64,000 nt of DNA from DASWOJ01 sp964242415 (GTDB taxonomy: Bacteria; Pseudomonadota; Alphaproteobacteria; Acetobacterales; Acetobacteraceae). The position numbers were made by a program, and so were the translations under genes. The stretch covers positions 186,001-250,000 of the forward strand of contig CAXTAT010000003.1 of assembly GCA_964242415.1 (NCBI GenBank). The letters are read 5' to 3'. The notes below the pieces were generated by a model. It made no database searches. It was not told where the DNA came from and saw nothing but the letters and a program-made list of their open reading frames with translations. Positions 9,279-18,739 of this stretch are shown here, in pieces. Each line of letters begins with the position of its first letter. Positions within the stretch are counted from its first letter, which is position 1.

Positions 9279-10181
9279 TCAGCGCGCCTGGGCGGCGCCG
9301 TAGGGGACGGGCGGCGGCAACGACGGCTGGGCACCGCCCAAGGCTGACTGATAGGCGGGGGCTGATTGGTAGGCGGGGGCTGGGCGATAGGAGGAAGCTG
9401 ATTGGTATGTCGCTGCGGACCGGTAGGCAGGCGCGGAAGGGCTGCTTGCCAGCACCGCCGCAACCGGGCGCGCGTCGCCATCGCGGGCAGGCGACGCAGA
9501 CGCGCTGCGGGTTGCGGTGCTGCCGAGCGGCGCGGAATGGTGCGGCGGTTGGATCGTGGTCGCACCGATGCTGACCACCGGCGCCGACAGGTGATGCGCG
9601 GCCGGCGACGCTGCAGCCGGCGGCACCGGCACCGCCGCCATCTGCACTGACGCCGCTGGTGACGGATGGGTGGCGGCTGCGGGTTCAACCCGGTGCTCGG
9701 GCGGCGGCGCATGCGGCCGGACGGCGGCGGATGCGACCTGAACCGGAGCCGGGGCCGAAGCAGCCGGCGGGACCCGGGCAGCCACCCGCGCCGAGGGCAC
9801 AGGCGAGGCGGCGGCCACCGTCGCGGGGGCCGCGGCGGGCGCCGGGGGCACTTCGGCGGCCTCGTCCGTCGCCGTGACCGCAGCACCGGGCGCGGCTGGC
9901 GGCGGCAGGCGGTTGCCCAGGTCCGCGACCGCCACGAACTGCGTCGGCGCCAGGGTGCGCAGGCCTAGGTGCTTCTGCGACAGGTCGGCCAGCCGCTCCG
10001 GCTCGTTCAGCAGCGCCCATTCGGCCTTCATCACGCCGATCCGCTCGCGCGCGGCCTCAGTCTGCTTCAGCACGCCCATGATCTGCCGGTCCAGCATCTG
10101 CGCCTGATGCTTGGTCTGGTAGAGGAACAGGCCGGACGCGAAGGCAGCGGACATGCAGATGGCGGTAAAGGGTCGGATCAT
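9279..10181 (-). CDS. ftsL: FtsL-like division protein with a long Ala/Pro-rich C-terminal extension
   Basis: FtsL is a bitopic divisome protein that links FtsB/FtsQ to FtsWI. Here the first 90 or so residues fit: a membrane segment (about 4-22), a heptad-like helix (KHQAQMLDRQIMGVLKQTE), and the FtsL-type PERLADLSQKHLGLRTLAPTQ. Its position between rsmH and ftsI is the normal ftsL place. The remaining 200 residues are unlike ordinary FtsL of roughly 100 residues. They are low-complexity Ala/Pro/Val-rich sequence ending in imperfect AYQSAP/SYRPAP repeats, presumably periplasmic. The start overlaps the rsmH stop as ATGA. The FtsL core is a confident call; what the tail does is unknown. Confidence 0.8.
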   Translation of the reverse strand: MIRPFTAICMSAAFASGLFLYQTKHQAQMLDRQIMGVLKQTEAARERIGVMKAEWALLNEPERLADLSQKHLGLRTLAPTQFVAVADLGNRLPPPAAPGAAVTATDEAAEVPPAPAAAPATVAAASPVPSARVAARVPPAASAPAPVQVASAAVRPHAPPPEHRVEPAAATHPSPAASVQMAAVPVPPAAASPAAHHLSAPVVSIGATTIQPPHHSAPLGSTATRSASASPARDGDARPVAAVLASSPSAPAYRSAATYQSASSYRPAPAYQSAPAYQSALGGAQPSLPPPVPYGAAQAR

Positions 10182-11155
10182 GCTGGATAGGCCCCTTGCT
10201 GGCTCGTCTGAGCGTGGCTGGTCTGCAGGCGGGCGAGGGCGCGCAGCCTGGCGCTGCGCGCACGCGGGTTGCCGTGCGTCTCGGCCGCCGTGGGCCGCTG
10301 CGCCTTCGGCGTCAGCAGCGCGAAGTCCGGGGCCGCGCGGTCAACCAGCCCGCCGGGGTCGTGCCGCGACGGGCCGGGGGTGCGGCCGGCGGCGTCCTGC
10401 ATGAAGCGCTTCACCAGCCGGTCCTCCAGCGAATGGAACGACACCACGACGAGCCGCCCGCCCGGCGCCAGCAGTTGGGCGGCCTGCGCCAGCGCCCGCT
10501 CGACCTCGCCAAGCTCATCGTTCACCCGGATGCGCAGGGCCTGGAAGCTGCGGGTGGCCGGGTCGATGCCGGAGCGGTCGGGCGGCGCCACGCCGCGGAT
10601 CACCGCCGCCAGTTGCAGCGTGGTGGTGATCGGCGCCTCCGCCCGCGCCTGCACGACCGCGCGGGCGATGCGGCGGGACAGCCGCTCCTCGCCGAACTGG
10701 TACAACGTGTCGGCCAGCTCCGCTTCCGGCAGGCCGTTCACCAGGTCGGCGGCGGTCGGTCCCCGATCCGCGGGGCCATGCGCCATCCGCATGTCGAGCG
10801 GGCCGTCGCTGCGGAAGCTGAAGCCGCGGGCGGGATCGTCGATCTGGAACGACGACACGCCGAGGTCCAGCACGACGCCGTCCAGCGCCGCCACGCCGCG
10901 GGCGGCCAGCAAGTCCAGCATGTCGCCGAACCGGCCCTGCACCAGATGCAGGCGGTCAGGATGCCGGGCGGCCAGCGCCGCGCCGCGGGCGATGGCATCC
11001 GGGTCGCGGTCGATGGCCCACACCGTGCAGGGGGCGGCCTCCAGGATGGCGGCGCTGTAGCCGCCGCCGCCGAACGTGCCGTCCAGCAGCACGTCGCCGG
11101 GCGACGGGGCGAGGTAGCGCAGCACCTCGGGCAGCATGACCGGGATGTGCCGCAT
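10178..11155 (-). CDS. rsmH: RsmH (MraW), 16S rRNA C1402 N4-methyltransferase
   Basis: RsmH methylates N4 of C1402 in the ribosomal P site using S-adenosylmethionine. The 325-residue product begins with the typical HIPVMLPEVLRYLAP and has the SAM motif DGTFGGGGYSAAIL, AIDRDPDAI, LDLGVSSFQIDDPARGFSF, and the C-terminal VVVSFHSLEDRLVKRFM. The ATG shares a base with the mraZ stop (TGATG), the usual second position of dcw operons. A CDS extending further upstream in this frame would lie inside mraZ and is rejected. Confidence 0.96.
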   Translation of the reverse strand: MRHIPVMLPEVLRYLAPSPGDVLLDGTFGGGGYSAAILEAAPCTVWAIDRDPDAIARGAALAARHPDRLHLVQGRFGDMLDLLAARGVAALDGVVLDLGVSSFQIDDPARGFSFRSDGPLDMRMAHGPADRGPTAADLVNGLPEAELADTLYQFGEERLSRRIARAVVQARAEAPITTTLQLAAVIRGVAPPDRSGIDPATRSFQALRIRVNDELGEVERALAQAAQLLAPGGRLVVVSFHSLEDRLVKRFMQDAAGRTPGPSRHDPGGLVDRAAPDFALLTPKAQRPTAAETHGNPRARSARLRALARLQTSHAQTSQQGAYPA

Positions 11156-11634
11156 CAGGCGCTGCCCTCCGGCTTGGCGGCGGCGAGCGCCCCGGGCAGC
11201 GAGATGTTGCGGATGCGGGTGCGATCCCGCGCCTCGGCCCGGCGCCGGTCGGCGGCGGCGGGCTCCCAGATCTGGAACGTGCGGCCCATGCCCATGAAGG
11301 TCACCGCATCGGTCAGCGCGGCGTGCCTCTTGAGGTCCTCCGCCAGCACGATCCGCCCTTCCTTGTCGGCCTCGACCGGGTAGGCGTCGGAATATAGGCT
11401 CGTGGCGAAGTCTTCCTGGTCGTCGCTGAACAGGTCCATGCGATCCACGGGGGCGTCGAGCGCGTCGAACACGCTGCGCGGCCAGGCCTCGATGCAGGGA
11501 TGCTTGTGCGACGGGCGCAGGACCAGGGCGGCAACCCCGTTGGTGCCGCGCAGGGCGGTGCGGAAGGCGGCCGGGACGGAAACGCGGCCCTTGGCGTCGA
11601 GGCGGTTTTGGTGGGTGCCAAGGAACTGGGTCAT
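11155..11634 (-). CDS. mraZ: MraZ, transcriptional regulator of the dcw operon
   Basis: MraZ is an AbrB-fold DNA-binding protein that forms rings and controls its own operon. The 159-residue product contains the two family repeats, each with a DxKGRxxxP-type signature: LDAKGRVSVPAAFR near the N-terminus and ADKEGRIVLAEDL near residue 90. It is the first gene of the division cluster. A row of five TGGG-type repeats at 10-bp intervals lies 82-126 bases upstream of its start, which matches the known MraZ binding mode and predicts autoregulation. Confidence 0.95.
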   Translation of the reverse strand: MTQFLGTHQNRLDAKGRVSVPAAFRTALRGTNGVAALVLRPSHKHPCIEAWPRSVFDALDAPVDRMDLFSDDQEDFATSLYSDAYPVEADKEGRIVLAEDLKRHAALTDAVTFMGMGRTFQIWEPAAADRRRAEARDRTRIRNISLPGALAAAKPEGSA

Positions 11635-11715
11635 CCGGACTGCTGCCCCTGTTCATCTCAGCCTACCCGTCCTGCTGCGGGCCGCGTCCCAGGCGCACAC
11701 ATTCTGGTGAACAAT

Positions 11716-11760
11716 TGGGATGACATGGGCTACCATGGGCAAACATGGGCGTCAAAGGGA
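11716..11760 (+). promoter_or_regulatory. MraZ operator: five TGGG-type direct repeats at 10-bp spacing
   Basis: Written on the plus strand the sites are TGGGA 11716-11720, TGGGC 11726-11730, TGGGC 11736-11740, TGGGC 11746-11750 and a degenerate AGGGA 11756-11760, each separated by exactly five bases. MraZ is known to bind TGGGN repeats with 5-nt spacers upstream of mraZ. The array lies on the same face of the helix and upstream of the mraZ start, so it should control the whole dcw operon. Confidence 0.85.
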
Positions 11761-11880
11761 TTAGATCGCCTGGGATGACAAGTTGTTCGAATGTCCTGTA
11801 TAGAATCGGATGCCTTTCAATATCGAAAGGCGGTCGTGCGAATTTGCTTCAGCAACGTTCAAGTCCTGCCCCTTTGCCCC

Positions 11881-11922
11881 TGTGGACAAGTTTGGGGATA
11901 AATGCAACAATCGTGGGGATAA
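11881..11922. promoter_or_regulatory. Cluster of three DnaA-box-like 9-mers
   Basis: On the minus strand the sequences TTGTCCACA (11889-11881), TTATCCCCA (11901-11893) and TTATCCCCA (11922-11914) each differ by one base from the TTATCCACA consensus and share one orientation. They lie between rnpB and mraZ, next to the 3' end of rnpB. The rest of the 11635-11924 gap holds the MraZ operator and presumably the dcw promoter. I see no AT-rich unwinding element, so a regulatory role is more likely than an origin. Confidence 0.4.
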
Positions 11923-11924
11923 GC

Positions 11925-12369
11925 GTCAGACGGCCTATAAGCCGGGTTCTGTCCGCCGCCGCCTACCTGCGCAGGCGGCTGCGGGACGGCCATTCCTCTG
12001 GGACGCGCATCGCTGCGCGCCTCACGCGACCAACCCGGGCGGCAGGGCGAGAACGCCCCCGCGTCACAAAGCGGGTTTTTCCCGATTCGCCGCCGGCCCC
12101 CCCTATTCGGTCTTGCTCCCGGTGGGGTTTACCCTGCCGCCCCCGTTGCCGGGGGCGCGGTGCGCTCTTGCCGCACCGTTTCACCCTTGCCCGCGTCCCG
12201 TGATCGCTCACGGCGCAGCGGGCGGTTTGTTTTCTGTGGCACTGTCCCTGGGGTCGCCCCCGCCGGCCATTAACCGGCACCGTGTTCCCGTGGAGCCCGG
12301 ACTTTCCTCCACCCCGGCCGGAACGCGGGTGCGCCGCGGCAGGGGCAGCGGCCGTCCAGCCGTCTGACC
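11925..12369 (-). ncRNA. rnpB: RNase P RNA (class A)
   Basis: RNase P RNA is the catalytic subunit that matures tRNA 5' ends. On the minus strand the conserved GAGGAAAGTCCGGGCTCC lies at 12309-12292. An ACAGAAA element follows near 12237, and AGAACCCGGCTTATAGGCC lies at the 3' end. The terminal P1 helix is formed by GTCAGACGG at the 5' end (about 12368-12360) and its complement GCCGTCTGAC at 11934-11925, which sets both ends. The 5' end is about 30 bases after the stop of the amidase gene, so the rnpB promoter probably lies inside that CDS. Confidence 0.95.
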
Positions 12370-12400
12370 CGCTGGGGTTTGCGCGTGCCGGGGGCAGCCG

Positions 12401-13021
12401 TCAATCCTGGATGGCGGCCAGCACCGCACCCAGGCGCATAAGCGTGCCTGGATCGGCGTCGCCCGTCACCGACTCTGGCCGCCAATGCCGCTGGAAGGCG
12501 CGCAACGTGGTCTCCAGGTCGGGCACGGGATAGCCGATGCCCCGCAGCGCCGCACCGGGGTCGGCCACGGGCGCGCCGTCCGGCCCCGGCCACAGCCCGA
12601 CGCCGTTCGCCGCCAGGCCGCGCCAGTCGAACAGCTCCCCTGGGTCCTGCTTGCGGTCCGGCGCCACGTCGCTGTGCCCCACGACGTTGCGCGGCGGGAT
12701 CGGATGGCGGGACAGGATGCCCAGGCACAGGTCGCACACCGCCGCCATCTGCAAGGCGGGGAACGGGCGGTAGCCCCACTCGTGGCCGGGGTTGACGACC
12801 TCGATGCCGATGCTGCGGCCGTTCAGCGTCTCGTGCCCGCGCCAGGCCGACACCCCGGCGTGGAAGGCGCGCCGCGCCTCCGGCACCAGCCGCCAGACCG
12901 CGCCGTCCTCCTCGACGACGTAGTGCGAGGACACGGCGGCGGCCGGGTCGCGCAGGCGGTCGATGGCGGCCTGCCCGGACTGCATCCCGGTGTAGTGCAG
13001 GATCAGGGTATCGACCGGCAC
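12401..13021 (-). CDS. N-acetylmuramoyl-L-alanine amidase (Amidase_2 plus peptidoglycan-binding domain)
   Basis: A zinc amidase of the AmpD/AmiD type that cleaves the bond between MurNAc and the stem peptide. The Amidase_2 domain shows LHYTGMQSG, VSSHYVVEEDG, HAGVSAWRGHE, SIGIEVVNPGHEWGY and HSDVAPDRKQDPGELFDW, including the zinc histidines. A C-terminal peptidoglycan-binding helix bundle follows (GYPVPDLETTLRAFQRHWRP). The first canonical start is the GTG at 13021. However, family-like sequence (DLPSPNQDARPDG) continues in frame upstream, where only CTG codons are available after the djlA stop, so the real start is uncertain. There is no obvious signal peptide in the called form. Confidence 0.8.
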   Translation of the reverse strand: MPVDTLILHYTGMQSGQAAIDRLRDPAAAVSSHYVVEEDGAVWRLVPEARRAFHAGVSAWRGHETLNGRSIGIEVVNPGHEWGYRPFPALQMAAVCDLCLGILSRHPIPPRNVVGHSDVAPDRKQDPGELFDWRGLAANGVGLWPGPDGAPVADPGAALRGIGYPVPDLETTLRAFQRHWRPESVTGDADPGTLMRLGAVLAAIQD

Positions 13022-13063
13022 CCCGTCCGGGCGGGCGTCCTGGTTGGGGCTGGGCAGGTCGCC

Positions 13064-13108
13064 GACCTGCAGCCCGCCGACCTGCAGGCCGCCAATCTGC
13101 AGCCCGGG
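13064..13108. repeat. Three tandem 15-bp units
   Basis: Units at 13064-13078, 13079-13093 and 13094-13108 share the core CTGCAGnCCG. In the amidase frame they encode repeated GLQVG-like pentapeptides. They fill the space between the djlA stop and the conserved amidase sequence, which is why the amidase start is hard to place. Confidence 0.75.
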
Positions 13109-13119
13109 GCGGTCCAGGC

Positions 13120-13914
13120 TCAGAGCCGGCGTTCCCGCTTGATGCGGTCCCAGGCCGCGTTGATGCGCGCCACCTTGTCGCCGGCGCGGGCGATGAACTC
13201 GGCCGGGACGCCGCGCGCGGCCAGGCTGTCCGGATGGTTCTCCCGCATCAGGCGCAGCCAGGCCGCGCGCAGCTCCTCGTCGGTGGCGGCGGAGGTCATG
13301 CCGAGGGCGGCGTAGGCGTCGCCCTCCGCGCCGTGGCCGCCTGCGCCCCGGGCGGTGGCGCCGCGGGCCTGGTCCCACGCCAGGTTGTCCAGTCCGAACG
13401 CGCCGTGGATGCCGCGCAGCATGTCGTGCTCGGCCCGGGTCAGCGGCTTGTCGGCGCGGGCGATGGCGAACAGCGCGGCCAGCACGTCCTCCAGCAGGCC
13501 GCGGTTGTCGGCGAAGCTGGTGCCCAACTGCGCCGCATAGGGGCGCCAGTCGGCGGTGCTGTCGCGCGCCTGGTCGAACAGCCGGCCGATGTCGCGCACG
13601 CTTTCGGGCGGGATGCGGAACTGCCGCTTGAAGGCGTCGATCTCCGCCCGTCCGACTGCGCCGTCGCACTTGGCGAGCTTGGCCGACAGCACGACGACGG
13701 CGATGGCGAACACCTGCTCGCGCCCGCCGACCGCTGCGGCCAGCCGCGCGGGGTGCAATGGCCCGGCGCCTTCGCCAAACGTGAAGCCGGTGCTGATGCG
13801 GGGCAGCGCGCCCTGCTCCGCCGCATGGCCCAGCGCGGCGCCGACCACGGCGCCGAACGGCCCCCCCATCGCGAACCCGGCCATGCCGCCGAGCAACCGT
13901 CCCCAATAGCTCAT
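13120..13914 (-). CDS. DjlA-like co-chaperone (TerB-like domain plus C-terminal J domain)
   Basis: A 264-residue protein starting with a glycine-rich hydrophobic stretch (GMAGFAMGGPFGAVVGAALG) that could anchor it to the membrane. A helical TerB-like domain follows (AIAVVVLSAKLAKCDGAV to about residue 175). The C-terminal J domain has DAYAALGMTSAATDEELRAAWL and the HPD tripeptide in MRENHPDSLAARG, the motif that stimulates DnaK ATPase activity. The domain order and N-terminus match DjlA-type proteins. It may act with DnaK at the membrane. Its stop lies just upstream of the amidase gene. Confidence 0.85.
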   Translation of the reverse strand: MSYWGRLLGGMAGFAMGGPFGAVVGAALGHAAEQGALPRISTGFTFGEGAGPLHPARLAAAVGGREQVFAIAVVVLSAKLAKCDGAVGRAEIDAFKRQFRIPPESVRDIGRLFDQARDSTADWRPYAAQLGTSFADNRGLLEDVLAALFAIARADKPLTRAEHDMLRGIHGAFGLDNLAWDQARGATARGAGGHGAEGDAYAALGMTSAATDEELRAAWLRLMRENHPDSLAARGVPAEFIARAGDKVARINAAWDRIKRERRL

Positions 13915-13935
13915 GGCGGCAAAGTAGCACGCCGG

Positions 13936-13983
13936 TGCTTAATAACCAGGATGCTTGATAACCCGGATGCTTAATAACCAGGA
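13936..13983. repeat. Three tandem 16-bp repeats in the djlA/asmA divergent region
   Basis: Units TGCTTAATAACCAGGA (13936-13951), TGCTTGATAACCCGGA (13952-13967) and TGCTTAATAACCAGGA (13968-13983) follow each other without a gap; the first and third are identical. They are markedly AT-richer than the surroundings and lie about 20 bases upstream of the djlA start, between two divergent genes. They may be operator sites or a short variable repeat; no family is recognised. The rest of this 194-bp gap shows nothing else clear. Confidence 0.85.
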
Positions 13984-14108
13984 ATGGTTGAACGCCAGGC
14001 AAGCCTTGCGTTGCGGACGCCGCACACGCCTACTTGCGCCCGTGCCGACCTTCATGCCCGCTTCGATCCGCGTTGCCTGGCCTGGCCCTGCGCCGGGCTT
14101 CCTCTGAC

Positions 14109-17099
14109 ATGCGCGCCCGATGGGCACTGCTGGCCGGCGTGGCGGCCCTGCTGGCCACCCTGGTGGCCGGGGTTTGGATCGTGCCGGGGATGCTCGACTG
14201 GGGCCGTTACCGCGGCAGCATCGAGGAGCTGGCGACCGCTGGCCTGGGCCGCCCGGTCCGCATCGCCGGCGCCGTGACCCTGAACCTGCTGCCTGAGCCG
14301 ATCCTGACCGCCGCCGACGTCGTCGTGGCCGGAGACGGAGCCGCCGAAGAAGCCGCGGCGGGCGGCGAGGATGGCGGCAGCAGGAACGGCAGCGTGCTGC
14401 GGGCACGGGAGCTGCGGCTTCGCGTGGCCCTCGGCCCGCTGCTGGCCGGACGGGTCGTGGCGCGGGACCTGACCCTGCGAGGGGTCGATCTCCGCCTGCC
14501 GTGGCCACCGGCGCCGGGTGCGCTGGCGCGGCGTCCGCCCACCTGGCTGTCCGGCCTACAGGCGCAGGTGGAGGAGGGCCGCATCCAGGTTGGCGGCCTC
14601 GTGATCGAGGCGATCGACGCCCGGCTGGCGACCGACCCCGACACCGGCACCCTGTCCGTGTCTGGCGTGGGACAGGTCGGCGGCGGGTCTGGGGCCGCAC
14701 AATCCTGGCAGTTCACCGCACGGCTGACCCAGCCGGGGCGGGACGGCTCGGCCGCGCTGGACGCCAGCCTGGACGGACAGGGGCCGTTGCAGGACACCGG
14801 GGGCACGTTCTCGGGCACCATCGCCGGTGACGGGGCGCTGACGGGGCGGGTGGCCGGGCGTGGGCCGGACCTGGCGCAGTTGATGCCGGCCCCGAAGGTT
14901 GCCTGGAGAGCCGATGGCCGGCTCAGCGCGGCGGCCGGGCTGGCGGTGGCGGACGAGCTGGCGCTGCAGATCGGCGGCTCCCCGGCGCGCGGCGCTGTCG
15001 CCCTGCGTGTGCTGCCCGAGGCGCGGCTGGACTTGGCGCTGGCGGCCGGGCGGCTGGACCTGGACGCCTGGCTGCCGGTGCTGGCCCGCGGCGCCGACAT
15101 GGCGCTGCCCACGGGGCTGGACCTGTCGGCGGAGGCTGCGGGGCTGGCCGGGGGCACGCTCCGCCGGGTGCGCGGCGCGTTCGACCTGGACCGGGACGGC
15201 GTGACCCTGCGGCAGGGCCAGGCGCTGCTGCCCGGCGATGCGCAACTCACCCTGTCCGGCCGCCTGACCCACCCCGCAGACGGCGGCGCGGCGGGGCAGG
15301 CGGCGGGGGTCGAGGGCACCGCCCACCTCGCGGCGCCGGATTTGCGGACGACCCTGGACTGGCTGTCGCCGCTGCTGCCGGCGGGCGTCCGTCCGGCTGG
15401 CCTGGCGCCAGGGGTGCTGCGGACGGCGGACCTGCGGGCCAAGGTCGCGGCTGGCGGCGGGCAGGCGTCCCTGTCGGACCTGGCCGGCACCCTGGACGGC
15501 AACGCGCTCACCGGTGAGCTGGCGGTCAAGCTGGGGCAACGGCTTGGCCTGGACGCCGGGCTGTCGTTCGACAGGCTGGCGCTCGACCCGTGGCTGCCCG
15601 ACCCGGCGCCCCTGCGGACGCCGGCCGGCATGACCGCCGCCCTGGCCCGCGCCAACGGCATCGACGCCGACCTGCGCCTGCAGGCCAAGCAGGCGACGCT
15701 GCGCGGCGTGTCCCTGGGTCCCCTGGCGGTCGAGGTGCAGACCGAGGCGACGCGCCTGACCCTGCGCCGGTTGGAGGCAGCGCCGCTGGGCGCCCGGCTG
15801 ATCGCCTCGGGCACGGTGGGGGAGGGCGGACGCGTGGTGGACGGATCGCTCGACGTCAGCATACCCGACCTGGCGCTGCTGCGTCCGCTGCTGCCGCCGG
15901 GCTTCGTGCTGGCGCCGCTGGCCCGCGGCGCCGGCACCGTTTCGCTGACCCTGGCCGGACCGCCCGACGCCCTGGCGGCCCGGCTGGCCGTCGATGCCGC
16001 CGGCATCCGGCTGGAGGCGCAGCCGGTGCTGGCGCTTGCGGCCCGGCGCTGGGCGGGGCCGGTCACCCTGCACCACCCGGGCGCGCCACGCCTGCTGGAG
16101 GCGCTCGGCGTGCCCGGCACGGTCGCGTGGCTGGGCGACGGGTCGCTGTCGTTGGTCGCCCAGGTCACGGCGGCGCCGGGCCGCATCGACCTGGACCGGT
16201 TCAGCCTGGTTGCGGCGTCCCTGCGCGCCGAGGGGCAACTGACGCTTGAGCATCGGCTGGTGTCCGGCCAGGTGGCGGCGGAGGTGCTGCCGCTGCCGCT
16301 GCCCTACCCGGGGTCGCGCGACCCGCTGCCGGTCTGGCTGTTGCAGGGCTGGGGCGCCGCGCTGCGGCTGGATGCGGCGCAGGTGCTGCTGGGGCAGCAG
16401 CCGGCGGCGCAGGCGCTGTCGGCGGATGTGCTGGTGCAGGATGGCACGCTGCGCATCCCGCGCGCCACGGCCCGGCTGCCGGAGGGTGCGCTGTCTGGCA
16501 ACCTGTCCGGCTCGGCGCTGCTGGAGGGGGCGGCGGACCCGCCGCGGCTGGACCTGCATGCCAGCCTGGACGGCGCCGTGCTGTCCGGGCCGCTGCTGGG
16601 CGGGCCGATCGACCTTGCATCGGGCGGGGGTTCGACGCGGCTGGACGTTTCGGCGGCGGGCCACAGCCCGGCCGCGCTGCTGGCGACGGCGTCCGGCTCG
16701 GCCGGGATCACGGTGCAGGACGGCGTGCTGTCCGGCCTGGACCTGCCGGCGGCGGCGGCGGCGTTGTCCGGCCCGGACCCGGCCGGGATCGGCGCCGCCG
16801 TCCGCGCGGCGCTGCTGGCGGGGACGACGCCGTTTACCCGGCTGGAGCTGGCCATGCCGATCCAGCACGGCATCGTCCAGGTCGGGGGCACGCTGCAGGC
16901 CCCGGCGGGCGGCGTCCAGTTCGGCGGCACGCTCGACCTGCTCGGGGCGGTGGACCTGCGGCTGCTGGTCCAGCCCACGGCGCCGGACCAGCAGCCGGGT
17001 CCGGAGCTGGGGCTGCTGCTGGCCGGCCCGCTCGGCGGCACGCGGACGCCGGAGCTGGCGGGGCTGTCGCGCTGGCTGGCGGGCCGGCCTGGCGGTTAG
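14109..17099 (+). CDS. AsmA-family inner-membrane/periplasmic protein
   Basis: A large protein (996 residues from the ATG at 14109) with one N-terminal membrane anchor (RWALLAGVAALLATLVAGVWI) and then long beta-rich periplasmic sequence. The start IVPGMLDWGRYRGSIEELATAGLGR resembles AsmA proteins (helix, then an attached GRPVRIAG strand), and the C-terminal part has the AsmA-type GTLQAPAGGVQFGGTLDLLG segment. AsmA-like proteins are implicated in phospholipid transport to, or assembly of, the outer membrane. An in-frame ATG at 14034 would add a charged leader with no family match. The gene overlaps the downstream convergent gene by four bases. Confidence 0.8.
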   Translation: MRARWALLAGVAALLATLVAGVWIVPGMLDWGRYRGSIEELATAGLGRPVRIAGAVTLNLLPEPILTAADVVVAGDGAAEEAAAGGEDGGSRNGSVLRARELRLRVALGPLLAGRVVARDLTLRGVDLRLPWPPAPGALARRPPTWLSGLQAQVEEGRIQVGGLVIEAIDARLATDPDTGTLSVSGVGQVGGGSGAAQSWQFTARLTQPGRDGSAALDASLDGQGPLQDTGGTFSGTIAGDGALTGRVAGRGPDLAQLMPAPKVAWRADGRLSAAAGLAVADELALQIGGSPARGAVALRVLPEARLDLALAAGRLDLDAWLPVLARGADMALPTGLDLSAEAAGLAGGTLRRVRGAFDLDRDGVTLRQGQALLPGDAQLTLSGRLTHPADGGAAGQAAGVEGTAHLAAPDLRTTLDWLSPLLPAGVRPAGLAPGVLRTADLRAKVAAGGGQASLSDLAGTLDGNALTGELAVKLGQRLGLDAGLSFDRLALDPWLPDPAPLRTPAGMTAALARANGIDADLRLQAKQATLRGVSLGPLAVEVQTEATRLTLRRLEAAPLGARLIASGTVGEGGRVVDGSLDVSIPDLALLRPLLPPGFVLAPLARGAGTVSLTLAGPPDALAARLAVDAAGIRLEAQPVLALAARRWAGPVTLHHPGAPRLLEALGVPGTVAWLGDGSLSLVAQVTAAPGRIDLDRFSLVAASLRAEGQLTLEHRLVSGQVAAEVLPLPLPYPGSRDPLPVWLLQGWGAALRLDAAQVLLGQQPAAQALSADVLVQDGTLRIPRATARLPEGALSGNLSGSALLEGAADPPRLDLHASLDGAVLSGPLLGGPIDLASGGGSTRLDVSAAGHSPAALLATASGSAGITVQDGVLSGLDLPAAAAALSGPDPAGIGAAVRAALLAGTTPFTRLELAMPIQHGIVQVGGTLQAPAGGVQFGGTLDLLGAVDLRLLVQPTAPDQQPGPELGLLLAGPLGGTRTPELAGLSRWLAGRPGG

Positions 17100-17323
17100 C
17101 CGGATTTGGCGACCCCGGGCGCCGATCCGTGCAGTGCGCGCACGCGCAAGGCCGACGCCAAGGGCTGCCCCGGCGCGCGTGCCGCGTCCACCTCCGCCAC
17201 GAAGGCTGACAGGGTTGCGCCTTGGCCGGCGGCCAGCGCGGCCAAGGCTGTCCAGAACTCCGGCTCCAGCGCCACGCTCGTGCGGTGCCCGGCCAGGGTG
17301 AAGCTGCGTTTCTGCAGCAGCAT
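17096..17323 (-). CDS. Ribbon-helix-helix domain protein
   Basis: A 75-residue protein of the RHH_4 type: RSFTLAGHRTSVALEPEFWTAL forms the N-terminal strand and helix A, followed by a second helix (TLSAFVAEVDAAR) and a short basic tail (ASALRVRALHG). Proteins of this size and motif often sit beside fumC in alphaproteobacteria, as here, where fumC begins 15 bases away. It may be a small DNA-binding regulator, but targets are unknown. Its stop codon overlaps the convergent AsmA-family stop. Confidence 0.75.
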   Translation of the reverse strand: MLLQKRSFTLAGHRTSVALEPEFWTALAALAAGQGATLSAFVAEVDAARAPGQPLASALRVRALHGSAPGVAKSG

Positions 17324-17338
17324 CCCCGGTGCGCCCAG

Positions 17339-18735
<1,397 letters not shown>

Positions 18736-18739
<4 letters not shown>

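Noticed and set aside
11881..11922. Chromosome replication origin
   Set aside because: Only three imperfect boxes, no AT-rich unwinding region and no dnaA, dnaN, hemE or parAB nearby.
13021..13108. CRISPR array in the short repeats near the amidase start
   Set aside because: The units are contiguous 15-bp repeats without spacers, in or beside coding sequence.
14207..16868. Long minus-strand reading frames opposite the AsmA-family gene
   Set aside because: Low-complexity Arg/Ser/Pro/Gln composition and no recognisable domain; the plus-strand frame has a membrane anchor and family features.
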